A stretch of 64,000 nt of DNA from Diabrotica undecimpunctata (Eukaryota; Arthropoda; Insecta; Coleoptera; Chrysomelidae). The stretch's first letter is position 1. The number at the start of each line of letters is the position of its first letter. The notes under the pieces are model-generated. The model was not told where the DNA came from. It saw only the letters and a program-made list of their open reading frames with translations, and ran no database searches. Positions 21,651-35,300 of the stretch are shown here, piece by piece. The stretch covers positions 16,731,883 through 16,795,882 of the forward strand of contig NC_092808.1 of the NCBI RefSeq assembly GCF_040954645.1. Reading direction: 5' to 3'. The position numbers were made by a program, and so were the translations under genes.

Positions 21651-22388
21651 CACGTTCACGCCGCTACCAGATACATGGGTCTGGTATGAACTTTACGTTC
21701 AACCTGCACTGAAATTTATATATAATACCAATTTCGTGAACAGTTAGCATTACAACTTTCAAATCAAAATGAGTGTATTTCTGAAACCAACTTATCAAAA
21801 CGAAAACATAGTCTGAAACGAGAAGAAGGTCCTGGTAGAAAACGTAGACTAAATTGTGTTGATTGTTACAAGAAGTTGAGACAAACTATGAAAAGTAAGG
21901 AAACTGACAAGAAGGTGACCAAAGTAAACACTTTTAGTGAAAATTTCGAAAATAAACCGGCTTTGTGCTTAACTTGTTTTAATGATAGACATATCTAATT
22001 ATTAATTACTATTTTAATTATTATATATTTTTGTACACTTTAATATTACTTCAAATAAAAATTAATCATTTTATTAATTTTTTAAAAGTAAAATATTTCA
22101 AATTACCACATCAGTATCAGTATATTTTTTTTATACCGTGAATACTTTACCGGACATCGGAATCTGGTGCTATGTCTGCCAGAAATGGATTAGACTGTTT
22201 ACTATGAGATGGCAGTGTTAGATTCAAGGTAATTTAAAAATGCAAAGTCACAGAAACCGTTTATTTATAGATATGTTTACCAGACCCATAGGTCTGGTAT
22301 CGTCCGAACAGTAGACAGTGTTACCAGATACGGGGATCTGGCAACGTCAGTAAATGTTACTGACAAATTTAATGCCGTCGTGAACGTG
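21651..22388 (+). mobile_element. piggyBac deletion derivative with TTAA ends and subterminal palindromes
   Basis: Flanked by TTAA at 21647-21650 and 22389-22392. Termini are CACGTTCACG at the left and CGTGAACGTG at the right (inverted). Inside, variants of the palindrome ACCAGATACATGGGTCTGGT occur near 21665, 22147, 22280 and 22322. Only the 3' end of a transposase remains. Confidence 0.85.
21769..21998 (+). pseudogene. piggyBac transposase C-terminal cysteine-rich domain remnant
   Basis: Open to TAA at 21996-21998: basic GPGRKRRLNCVDCYKK, then about 30 residues, then LCLTCFNDRHI. The CxxC...CxxC pairs correspond to the zinc-binding tail that recognises piggyBac ends. The DDD catalytic core is missing. 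Confidence 0.65.
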
Positions 22389-22436
22389 TTAATGTTATCC
22401 TTTTTGTCATTCCACTTATCCAAGAACAAGAATGAA

Positions 22437-22630
22437 TGAGAGAGAGTTTATGAACAAATAACTTCAAGAACTAAGTAAGCCAATAGAGACGAGAAAATTT
22501 TATCAGAAACTGAAAAAAAAAGGAATTCAAATAAAAGAAGTAAAGAGATAAGCAGGGTAATATATTCACAGAACAGCAAGAAAAACTAAGATGGAATTCC
22601 TGAATGAGACCGAAAATGTTTTAGATTATA
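22437..22630 (+). mobile_element. LINE ORF2 fragment
   Basis: Broken frame SKPIETRKFYQKLKKKGIQI, resembling the segment between endonuclease and RT of RTE-like ORF2. Short and with stops. Confidence 0.45.
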
Positions 22631-22639
22631 TTGATATAT

Positions 22640-23144
22640 TAGATGTTCGTTTGTAATACTCCATTTAACGTTTTTTATAAAAATATTGATTTTAACTGTG
22701 TTATTAATATGCCATACGCTTAATAAACAATAAATTCTTCGCTACTGATACGCCTCTTGGTAAAAATCATAAGGACAACTAAGTTATACAATAACTTATC
22801 ACACGTATGACTCATTTCATTATTTCTTTGCTGGAGTATAGTTGTATGTACCCTTTCTATTTTTTATCTCTTCTTATATTTTAACATTGCAATTTTTTTA
22901 AGTTCAATTCTTCATCGGATTCTTCTTCGTTATCGTTGTGATACCAGTGAGTAGTGTTCCTTTTTTTTGAGGCCAGGTATATTCTCCACTCACTAGTCAG
23001 AAACAGGAATATATAGAAATTCTGTAAAGTTGGTGGGTAGCAGCTTTCATTTCACCTCAGATAGTGAAGTAAGCTTCAGAAAATCAGTGGACGTTATTCA
23101 GGATAACGAAAATAATAAAATATGAAATTAAGTAAATAAACACA
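22640..23144. other. XPF-GOT2 convergent spacer, nothing firm
   Basis: One short acidic minus-strand frame near 22900-23000 (HWYHNDNEEESDEEL) is unrecognised. No other feature. Confidence 0.4.
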
Positions 23145-23150
23145 TTTATT
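23145..23150 (-). terminator. Likely poly(A) signal of GOT2
   Basis: AATAAA on the minus strand, about 170 bp past the GOT2 stop codon. A second AATAAA only 5-10 bp past the stop (23313-23308) seems too close. Confidence 0.45.
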
Positions 23151-23317
23151 TCCTAATATATAACAATTTTCGATACACAATTTAAGAACAAGACAAAAAA
23201 CATAACAAGAATCTAAATGCGTGAATTGAGTAGAGTGCATGTAAAATAAAAATACAGAATCAATACGATTTTAATACTTAATATCGAAAGTAAACTTCGT
23301 TTCGTTTTTTATTGAAC

Positions 23318-26300
23318 TTATTTTGTGACTAAATGCATGGCTCTAGCGAGGTAGTCGACGTTCTTTGAGGTAACTCCAGCCATGGAGATACGTCCGTCTC
23401 TCGTTAGGTATACGCTGTGTTCTTTCACCAATTTGTCAACCTAAAAAAAAATTATAATAATAATTTTGAAATTGTACACATGCAAGATAAAGACAACTAA
23501 GCTAACTCTACAAAAATTAATAATACGCAGATAAAATCATTAATGATCTGTTCAAAATAAACTCAAATAGTTTCACCCATTGGATAAAAAATTGGATTGA
23601 AAAAATAAAAAAAAAGTCGAATGGATTCAATTTTATTTTATAATTTAAATTTTATTATATTATATAGCACGATCTCTCGTTTTGTTGTGTTTCAGTGCAT
23701 TTTTGTTTGTTTTTGTTTATTCCCACCTTTTTTCAGAGAGACAGATAGCAATAGTAAACGCAGTCCCATGCGTGTTTCTTAATAAAATAAAATAGATTAA
23801 AAACGATAAGATATACGATCAGATAACTATGCTTCCCCTTCTCGGTAACTCCAAGAGTGCCACATCCCGTTTTTATTTACTCTTTCATACGTAAAACATT
23901 TGTACACATACGATTCATGCAACAAAGTATTCCACGTAAAAAAATTTTCCGACCGAGCTCGATTGCAAAATTATTATGCAAAAACAGGAAAAAGGTATTA
24001 CATTTTTCTTTACGCGAATATTTTAGAGATAACTTTAAGTTTTTTACACCGAATTTTCAGAAGCTTTAAAGAGTTTTCCGATATTCCACAATCAAATTTC
24101 CAAAATGTTGTTTCTATAACTTTTCTTTCTGTAATTTTCATTTTTATGAGCTGAATTTTTTTTTATCTATTGTATCAGCAATTTTTAAATATTAAATTTA
24201 ATCATAAACCATTTTACTTGTAACCATTTTTGTATTAGATATGATATTTCAAAATACAGTATACTCCCTTTATAACGAACACGGTTATTACAAGGTTTCG
24301 CTTATAACGAGGTACATTAGATGTCCCGTGAAATTTCTATTGAATTATAACCCTTTATAGCGAGGTAAATTTGCTTATAACGAGAGAAAATAAGATTGAA
24401 AAACGTGTTTTTTACGTTTTGGCCCGGCCGTAGCTATAAATAAATACCCTTTTTAACTGCGGGCCGCCCGCAATAAACTTCTTACAATTTATGATTCTTA
24501 GTCGGAAATGTAAAATTTATGATTCATAAGTGTCATTGTATTGGGTTGACCATTCACACCTAATAATATGGGTCCTAATAGACAAGATGTGGAAAGTGTT
24601 TTAAAGGTTGTCAGAAACTTTATCCAAGGACAAAACGCAAATGAAGAAGCATAAAACTGTTTCACATCTTTAGAAAATATGATAGATAGAATACTGGACA
24701 ATTTAAAGCAGTCAAAAATGACAAAATAACTTTATACGCTTTATACATATTTACAGAATACAGATTTTTTGTTTTAACGTATATCCTTTACAGTAAAAGT
24801 AAACAACTCTTTTTTGTTTTAATGCATTTCATTGACAATAAAAGTAAACAACTTTGTTTTAAAAACGCCATTCAAACAATATTTATTAGCATCTTATATT
24901 GCTCCGAATGGCTTCACTATAGAAAGTTAATGTTTTAGAAAACTACATATTCATATGTATGCACAATATTATTGTTGTTGGATATAACGAGATCCGCTTA
25001 TAACGAGGTAATTAGTCTGCCATTTCAGTTCTCGGTATAGAGGGAGTCTACTGTATATTGTCAAATTATCTTCAGGTTATAGATGAAGAGTGTAGTTAAT
25101 ACATGCGGAATATTATTGACGACCTTCAGAATAAACTATTATCAATCGATTTCAACAAAAATGTTATTGTTTTCTGATATTATTTCGCTAAGTTAATAAA
25201 CAATGTGAAATTATCGATTACTACGTCATTGATGAAGGATATTATTATTAATACAAAAGCTTAAGAAAATACAAGTTATTAAAAATAAGAAATATATTTT
25301 TAATACAACAATAAATTTGTTGAATCAAAAATAAAAAGTGTCATATCATGCCACAACTTTTTTAATGTTGCGTATTTGGTTATTTTTATTATTGTAAACC
25401 AGAAAGGTCAATATTGATAAAACTGCTGGCCTTGTGACGAAATGTTCACAAGTTATTTCTAAATTGAAAGTATTTATAATATTATTAGGTCTATTGACTC
25501 AATTCTCGTTTATCCTAACAATATTCTAGTCTCTCCCAAAATTTGTCTCTCTAGTCTTCAAATCCACGATCTTTTGAGGTTTTTGGAATCTTTCGATTTG
25601 GCTACATGGGAAATAAGTTTTTCTCAGGAAATCGCAAATAGCCATGTATTTGAAAAATTTTTCCGGTAATATATATCTAGAATAAGAACACTTTTACCTT
25701 TTTTATAAAAATTTCTGCGTTGCTTTTTTAAATATTAAAAATTTAGTGCGAAAAATGCGATTCAAGTCAGCTGGCTTCTGCAGAACAAAACTAATTTAAG
25801 TGCTGTTTTGAGTAAGGACATATTGTTCCAGAACAGTTAAATCTGTAATAACCAACATTATGTCGTTTATGTTAATACCTTTAAGTATGTAATAATAAAT
25901 TTAAACCCACTTTCTGCTTGATGAGGTTACATACAGTATTGTGCGAATTAATGGAATCATTGACATGTTTCAATTTCACAGTTGGCAACACTGTCCACAA
26001 ATTTACAACTGACAAAGTATTGAAAACATAATCTTACTTTTCTCTGTATTTGAGGGTGTTTTAGGACACTTCTCACTAAGTTTGTATTGTTTTGTACTAT
26101 TTTGTATTGTTTTCGGTAATTAGTGAGTTTGTTTCGTTTAATTTCATCATGAGTACTACACCTAGGAAGCGTGAAAAGATTATCACGTTAAGTGAACACA
26201 CTTCTATGTCGCAAAGAGAAATCACAAGAACGTGTGGAATGAGTCAAGGGGTAGTAAGCAAGATTTTGAAGCATAAACGAGAAACGGGATCAATGGACAT

Positions 26301-29300
26301 GAAAAGGTTGGGAAAATGGGAAAGAAAGGGGAAAAAACACCAGCAAATGAGAGATTTTTACTTCGAAAAGAGCAAATGGGACCCAAAAAAGAACAAGCTG
26401 ACAGCTCCAACAAGATCTAGCAGCATCATGTATAGTGATTCATGAATCAACTGTGTGGAAAAGACTTTTGAGGAATGAAAAAAAAATGTCCTATTTACAG
26501 ATGACACTCACTTTTTAGTTCAGAGACAGCGGTCGAAATACGTTAGAAAGTCTGACAATGTTTTTCATACATGGGGGTTGCCCTTGTAACAGCCAAAAAT
26601 ACAAATCCATGTTGGAACAGAACTCCAAAAATGCCAGCCCCAAAGAGAAGCGATTCTTTAACAGGACTCTGCTCCCTGTCACAAGTCAAAGTAAATGATG
26701 GAATTTTTCAAAAATTCAAAGATTAATGTTTTAGATTTGCCCGGTAATTCACCAGACCTCAACTCCATTGAAAATTTATGGACCATTTGCAAAGCTAGAC
26801 TACTACAAAAAAAAATAATAGAAGCGGTCATTCAGGTTTGGTTTCAAGATGAAAGGATATCTGGGAACTGTCGAAAGCTCGTAGAATCTATGCCAAAACG
26901 GGTAAAATCAGTAATTGCAGACAAAGGGGGACATATTTCCTACTAAATAATGTAAGTTCACCTTTATAAGTTTGTCAAAATATAATTTTTTTCCAAATAA
27001 ACTGTTTTTTTTTTATTAAAACTGCCTATGATTCCATAATTCGTACAGTACTGTAGCAAATACTAAGCAAAGTTCACTGAAGATGGTCAGATAAGACCGA
27101 AAACGTTCGTTCTGAACAATTTCAACAATTGTAATCCATTTAGATTTTTTTATTTACTTTTTAATCAAATATATACCTACCTATTAAAACAGAAGTTTTC
27201 ACTTCCATGTAAAAGTATTTGATTTTTAGTTCTTATGATTTAGATTTATGGTATATATTATATAATACATAATTTGTATTTCGATACTTGTTTGACAATA
27301 TTCAATTCAAAATAAACTACCATTTTGCACTACCAATAATATATTCTGAATAAAAATCAAAAATAGGCCAGTTACCTGTTCAGGTCCCATTCCGGTGAAA
27401 CAGAACATTCCTATTTGGTTTGTAATGTGTTCCCAGTTTCTGCTTGAACCTTCCTTCTTTAAGTTTTCCCTGAGTTTGTTACGAACTGAGATGATTCTGT
27501 CGGCCATTCCTTTTACTTCGGGCAACCTAAAAAATGTGGTAAATATCAAATTATGATACAGATATGACACAAACATTTCAAAAGAATTTGAAATTGGAAA
27601 AATACTTTTGAAAAAAATATTACTCCTAATATTGGGCTTCAAGTACCTGGATATTTGTAAAAATATATTCTGCTGTTATTTCATCGTTATCGTTTACATG
27701 AAGTCAATATTCATCTACCATTCTGTTCTTTTCAATACAATATCCCGATTTCGGACATTTCCGCACCTATGAAATCAATTAACATGGTTTATTTTTTTTT
27801 GCTTAGATCATTGATCGTACAGCCAGTAAGCATGTGACGAATATTTTTTTATTCGTTCTATTATTTGAAAACAAAAAACAATTAACAGACCAAAAAAAAA
27901 ACAGACCAACGCTGGTTTTCGGAGTCAGACAGCCGGCGCCTATCCTCGTCGAGTCGGTGACGTGCAAATAATTCTTTGTATTTAGGCGGGCCTGGCGAAA
28001 ATGCTCCTGCGTGTTGGTAGTCTGCCTCAGACGTTTACCTGAATAAACGTTCCATTCTGGTTTCAGGCACCTGACACCGATGAGGTGTTTGTACTCGCCG
28101 TAAATATGTCTTAACTTATTAATTGGATGTGTTTCCCTTCTGATTGGTTTTAACTTTATTAAAACATTGTCAATACGCAGTAAAAGAACCAACAGCCTGT
28201 CCTCTTGTAAGTTCCATGCTACACTGATTAATCAACGCTCTACAGTGTCGGCGCGAAAAACCATCGTTCATAATGGGCATATCCTACCCATCGCCCGGAG
28301 TCAGACAGTCGTCCCGAGAATCTGAATCTAACTGCCAGTACCAGTCTTCATGTTCTTATACTTGAAGTATTTATTTTTGATATTTGATTACGGATTATTA
28401 TTATTGTGTCTCAAAAATATTTTTACTTAAAACAGTATTGTTTTATGTAAGGTAAAATATTTGAATATAATTTAGTCCAAAAGCGAAACTACAACTATTA
28501 TTGGTTAATAGCTGAGCATTAGGTAGGACGATAGGTTAACAAAGTTATAAGACAAAGATGGTATAACAGAACGGAAAGAAACATACAGGGTACTTATGTG
28601 TACTAATTCACTCTCCCAAAACAATGGCATTACTTAAATTTACACAAACTCATGACAAATTGTATAAAAATGGATATATACGATCGAACAGATCTTAAGG
28701 AAGATAAAAATATGGAGATTATTCAGTTTATATAATTATATAAATAAGTATTTAAAAACTACCGATGCATCATTCTACATAAACGACTTATACAGTAATG
28801 AAATAAATAACAAGAGGAAAACTAACAAGTTACACATAAAAATCAATACGAAGATAAATGAGTGTCTAGCCAGGCTCTTGGCTCCCATGTGTCAGTTTTT
28901 CAGGCCGAGATCTTTGAGATTGTGGTATGTGATCAAAAGATATTAACTTGCTCAGGCAGGGCTATCTCTATCTGCTCTGGCAGTCAAGCAACGCCAAAGG
29001 TCCTGGAAACACCTAAAGTCAGCTCTAAACTGATTCTTGGGTGCAACAGAGCACCAATAGAGTCAACTTGATATCGGTACCAGGACACACAGGTGTGGAA
29101 GAAAACGAACGGGCTGATGCCCTGGCAGGACAGGGCTCATCCACTCTGCCTGTTAGCCACGAACCTATGATTGGAGTACTCTTCAGTACTCAATGAGCTT
29201 CTTTTGCAGAGATTCCAGGACTCCTGGTGAAGGTATGAGACAAGTTAAACTCCACATAGCGGGACCATCCAAAAGTCTTAAGGGCCAACTTGTCCTTCAC

Positions 29301-32300
29301 GATGCGGTCTATGTGATGAGGAGGAGACAACCTCCTCACCTGTCCTCTGAAAGTGCCCCACACTGGCCCACCAGAGGTGGCAGATGCCTTTATGCAACCG
29401 AGCCAACTAAAGGAGTTACCCCTAAAGAGACTTGTGGCTTTCTGGGCCCTATTTAAAAGCTTCCTTAAATTTGATCAGTTACCAACATCTGTAAAAAAAT
29501 GTACTAGTCACAATAATTTCAAAATGATACTTAAACAATATATCAAAAATTTATAGTGTACTTTCTTTATATTGTATGTATATGAGGTTTTTTCTATTTA
29601 AATAAAGATCTATCTATCTATATGAAAGCTAAAGATCAGGTCCTTAACCATAACCATGCAGACCATTAGATACTATAAATTAACTACATGACAAAGCGAT
29701 ACCTCAATTAATAGTTGTAAAAATAAAACTAGAAGAATAGATGGTGCCATATTTTCGCTAAACGTAAGTTTCTAATACATTAAAACAGAGCAACTACTGA
29801 TTAAATAGATTTCCTGTGGAAATCATCACATATTTCATGAATATATACCTGATAACACATTTTCGAATAGAAGTTAGAAAGTGAAGAAGACTAATGTTTA
29901 TCAAATTTGCTGTAAAATCGATATATGTATAATAAAATTTAGAAGTAGCAAATTATTTGTTGTATGTAAGTATATATGCGTAAATTTAAAGAATATACCA
30001 ATTTTACTTACCACTGGCTTCTCAAAGCAGAGTCGCTTAAAATTTCAGCTACAATTCTGGCACCATTAACAGGAGGGTTGGAATACATGGGTCTGACAAG
30101 GATTTTAATTTGAGACATGACTCTATCAGCTTCTTCTTTGGAATGGGCGATAATGCTGAAAGCTCCGGCTCTTTCACCATAGAGACCCATATTCTTGGCA
30201 AAGCTTTGAGCGAGTGCGACTCTGTGACCTTGTTCAACGAAATATCTCACCTAGAAATTAAATAGGACAATAAAAACGGTTTTGTGGAATGGAGTAATTA
30301 ACTTACTGCAAAAGCGTCGTTGTCAACGCTGCCGGTAGCGAAACCTTGGTATGCCATGTCGAAATATACAAAAAGATTCCTCTTCCTGATTACGTCAGAC
30401 AATTCTTTCCACTGTTCTTTGTTGGGGTCAACTCCGGTTGGGTTGTGTGCACAAGCATGGAGAAGGATGATAGATTTTTCGGGGATTTTCTGAAATATCA
30501 AGATTATTATTAAATCAAATCAAATATTATTCTCATTGTTTTGTGTCTTTTAATAATTCTATTGAAAATATTGTTAACAACCATGAATATGACTCGAGAT
30601 AATTTTCACAAATCCAGCTCCTGAACCATTAGTTAAACTTAAGTCATACTGACTTGCAAGGTATGCAAACTGACCTAATCTATGGTACAATCAGCAGAAT
30701 TGTATCTCCATTTTTCAAAGGACCTTTAATTTAATTACAGGGAGCCATATATGAGAGGTATATGCCAAACATATTTGACTTTCGTTCATAACTTCGCCTT
30801 GCTTTATTATTTGCCACCCAGCTTGTGATATCTGGAGTTCATTCGAGTTCACAACACCTAATTTTGAGAGACCCTTGACCTAATTTTGAGAGACATACTA
30901 CGAAATGACGTGATACAGCGAAGAACTGTTAAAGAAAACATAGAAAGTATTATAAGTTAAGTGGAAATGAACAGGGCACATTTCACGACAACTATAACTA
31001 ATTTTCCAAAATTCTGGAAATATTCCTGTTGCAAAGAAATTCATTAAATATAATGTGAAGTGGACTTGATAGTACAAAACTTACAAGATTTCAGAATAAT
31101 AGGTGGAATACCATCAGGACTTGGATCCTTATTCACTTCAATATTTGACATCTCTTCATAAATTGTTGATGTCGATATACATAAATAATTGTGACATAGT
31201 ATGAAACTTTTAAATCAATTTCGTATTTTGAACACTTACAAACTAAAATGTTATTTAGTTAATTAGATTTGATAAATAATCCAAAGGATGTAGCAAAGCA
31301 AAATATATTCGAGATATCTGAGGTCGTAAACTCTCTCGAAATAACTGTACTGTAGTAATAAATGTGTCTCAAAAATATTTTTACTTAAAACAGAATTGTT
31401 TTATGTAAGGTAAATTTTTGAAGTTGCTTTCGTCCTAAAGCGAAACTACAACTATTATTAATTAATAGCTGAGTATTAGGTAGGACAATTTAATAAGTTG
31501 ATCATAATTAATTTGATATGCTTAATATTAACATCTTAATATTGCCTGCTTAATATTGACAATCAAACAAATGAAATACAGAGGCGAATAGGCCTGACAT
31601 GGGCAGCATTTGGCAAACTAAGCCATATTCTAAAAAGTTCAATTCCCATGTGTCTCAAGCGAAAAGTTTATAACCAATGTGTTTTGCCTGTACAAACTTA
31701 TGGAGCAGAGACTTTAACACTCACGCAGAAATCTGCGAATAAACTAAGAGTTACACAACGAGCCATGGAACGTGCAATGTTGAATGTGAGCCTCCGAGAC
31801 CACATAACAAACCGACAAATCAGGCAAAGATCAGGAGTTCAAGACGTCATCGAAAGAACCACGAGACTTAAGTAGAACTGGGCAGGACACTTAGCCAGAA
31901 CACAAGATGGACGATGGACAAGACGAATTATGGAATGGAGGCCCAGAAATTATAAAAGAAGCCGAGGACGACCACCGACTAGATGGACCGACGACATAAA
32001 AAGAGTAGCGGGAAACTGGCTACAAGCGGCCCAGTGTAGAGAACACTGGAAAGAACTGAGGGAGGCCTATGTCCAGCAGTGGACGGGATTGGCTGATTGA
32101 TGAATATTAACAATTATATGGTCTATCTTGGTATGTATGTGACATATACTTTAACAAAGTTTGAGTTTTAGATAAAACATATATACAGAGAGTATATTAA
32201 AGTTACTGATATGTGAACAGCAATTTAAAACCCTTTTTCTTTTCTTCTTTTTAGAAATATGTCTTCATTAATGCAGGTTGTAAGATGTTATCTGTCCTGT

Positions 32301-35300
32301 GTTGCTAGTCCAAGTTATTTGAAACCTAGACCTGTATATTATTTGATGTTTCCCATCCAGGACAGTTTTTTTCTTTCAATGCTGCGTTTTCCTTTCCTAC
32401 TTCCTTTATAATTGAGCATAAACAAATGGGATGTGTATATTTCGTGTCTTAACACTTGTCTTAAGTAAGTCATTTTTCTTAAAAATAAGGAAAATGAGGA
32501 AAATCGAATGCCTTGTTTTTGCAGGTATTTTTTCCTTAGGAAACCAATAGCCTATATGCAAAATTTTTTAAAAATAGAATCAATTCCCTTCTATTGATTT
32601 GTAAAAGGGCATAAGGAGGAAAATCTTTACAGCACATGCAATTTTCTTTACAAAAGCAAATTCAATTTTCACACAGATTTCCCTAGGAAACCCCACAGTT
32701 TTCACATATTTTGCTATCCTTGTTTTTATCTTTCAGTGCTCTTAAAGGCATAAGGCACAAAGCTGAACTATTGATTTTGAACTTTAATTTATCTTTTTTG
32801 ACTTCTTCTATTTTTATTGTTCATATTTCCGCCTCAAAAACGCCAAAACTTGAAATATCTCTACCTAAATATTTTAATTTGTTTTATAGCCAAAAACCAT
32901 CATGAGACAAATTTGAATTTTCCACTGAATTGATGTAAAATTAGTTTCATTGTCCGCTACTAGCACTAAAATATCTGTGTGGATAAGAACATGTTTTCCC
33001 TCAATGTATATCCTTTAATTTGACGCAATTTAATTATTATTTTGTATATAACGATCTTCTTCGTCACTATCAGTAAATGTAGGCATCACATTATCTAGCT
33101 ACGGAAAGCTCGAAACTGAAGTGGAAGATCAAGTGAATAGAGCAAACAGAGCCGCAGGCTACCTGAATGAAACAATATAGAGAAATATATATATCGGGAA
33201 AGAAACGAAAGATAGAATTTACAAAACAGTCATCAGACCAATAATGACATACGCGGCAGAAACAAGACCTGACACACAGGGGACAAAAAGAAAACACAAG
33301 AAAAATTGATGGTAAGACACTATGGGACAGAGCTAGAAGTACGGATATACAATGTAGATGCAAGGTGGAGAACATCATGAACTGGGTAAGAAATAGAAGA
33401 GTAGAATGGAACGATCATGCTGATCAAATGACAACAAATAGAGTTGTAAAGGAAGTTCCCCAATAGGAAGAAGATCAGTAGGAAGACCACAAAAACGATG
33501 AAACGACAACTTACTGGAGGCACATTGAAAAACAGACAGAGTCATGTCTATATAAAAAGAAGAAGAAGGTGTAGTTGAGCCATACTTCGTTTTATCTTTT
33601 GGTGGTTTATCTCTTGCTACTTTTACCATTCTTGTCTCCTTCATTCTACTTCTATGATCATTTCTTTCTTTTTTCTGTTTAGTATGTACGCATTTGTGAT
33701 GTCTTAATTCCTTTTCCAGCCTCTCAGTATATTTCCTGTAGTGAATCTCAATATTCCCATATTATCTTCCAATAAGTCCTCGTGTTGTGACTGTGTCAGA
33801 CCTTGTGTCTGATTCATACGCAATTATTGGTCATATATTGACTTTATAAATTCTTGATTTTATGTCAGTTAATACATATATATTTTGAAAAGTCAAAAAC
33901 ATTTATTTTAAAAACTATTTCCAAGGTGGAAATCAAAATGTCAATAAACCATCTTCAATCCTGCAATTGTAAATCCCCAGTAAATATTATTTAAAAATCA
34001 TGTCACTAGATAATATTAGAACATGTTCTATAAATTATTTGATAAATGTTTATCAAAGAATTGCTTTATGTTGTAAGTACAAAATAACATTTATTGTTTC
34101 AGATTATTTGCAGTTCATGTAGATTATATCAAGGATAAAAAAGCAACATAATCCTTTTAACTTATTTTTATCACTGATCGATAAGAACAAGTAAAATTAA
34201 TTTTTAAACGCTGTAAAAATAAACCTACTTTTTGTTGGAAGCAGTTCAATGTCAATAAAAGTATTAAAAGTTCATTAATATTAAGGTTACATAAGAAGAT
34301 CAGTCAACAGGTGTCAATCCTTGAACCTGCAAATTATTATTTGATTCTTTTGTAATCAAACAAGTGTGTTGTATTTAAACTGTTATTTAATACTTTATTT
34401 AAACTGTAGATACATTAAATTTAAGAATTTTGATATATATGTCAACCATTATGTAACTCTATGATTCACAAATGAAAAGATATAATGGTGAAATAAAAAA
34501 AGAAAAAGTTGTTTAAAATAAGAGAAATTGATAAAAATGTGATGGAAAGCATAAAAACTCAAAATAACAAATCTTTTAATCCAAATCAAATTTGGTACCA
34601 TGCAGGAATAAATGCAGAAATATAAAAAGAGTACTCATAAAATCTATATAGGTCTATAGCTAGACAAAATGAAATAAAACAAGTTTAAGATATCTGCAGA
34701 AACTCACTATTAACAAAGGAAACCAGTGATTTACAACATGATAACAAAATATTGTTTTGAAGCTATTTTCTTGAGGCATTTTAAAGTAATTACTATTTTA
34801 ATGGGAATAAGCCACAATTCAAGGTTAATGTAAGTTTATTGACGTTTCAATTTCCACTGGGGAAATTGTTCTTTGGAAAAGTGGAAATTGAAACGTCAAT
34901 AAACTTATTTTAACCTTCAATTGTGGCTTATCCCCTAAAAATAGTAATTATGATAACAAAACTCAAATTAATATTAATAAGAGATAAACAAAAAAAACCC
35001 AATATGGAATAGTTGGAAAGCAAAATCGTTGTTCAGACAAAATGAAAGAACCAATAATGGTTAAGTACCACAATTGAATAAAAAGCTAAAAAAATTGTAT
35101 AACATTTCAGCATCTGACAAGAGAACTTATATGACAAAGAGAATGATCTTATGGTTCACACAATGAGAATTCACGGAATCTTCTTCTTAAAGTTCTATTT
35201 TCTATTGAAGATTTACCTTCCATAATCAACAACTGTAGCAGTATTGTGATCCTCATATGACATGTCCAGAAAACATAGGTTTTTGTTTTTAAATGTTTGA

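Noticed and set aside
30008..30250. A separate short aminotransferase gene or pseudogene
   Set aside because: It is exon 4 of GOT2; flanking splice sites and phases agree with all other exons.
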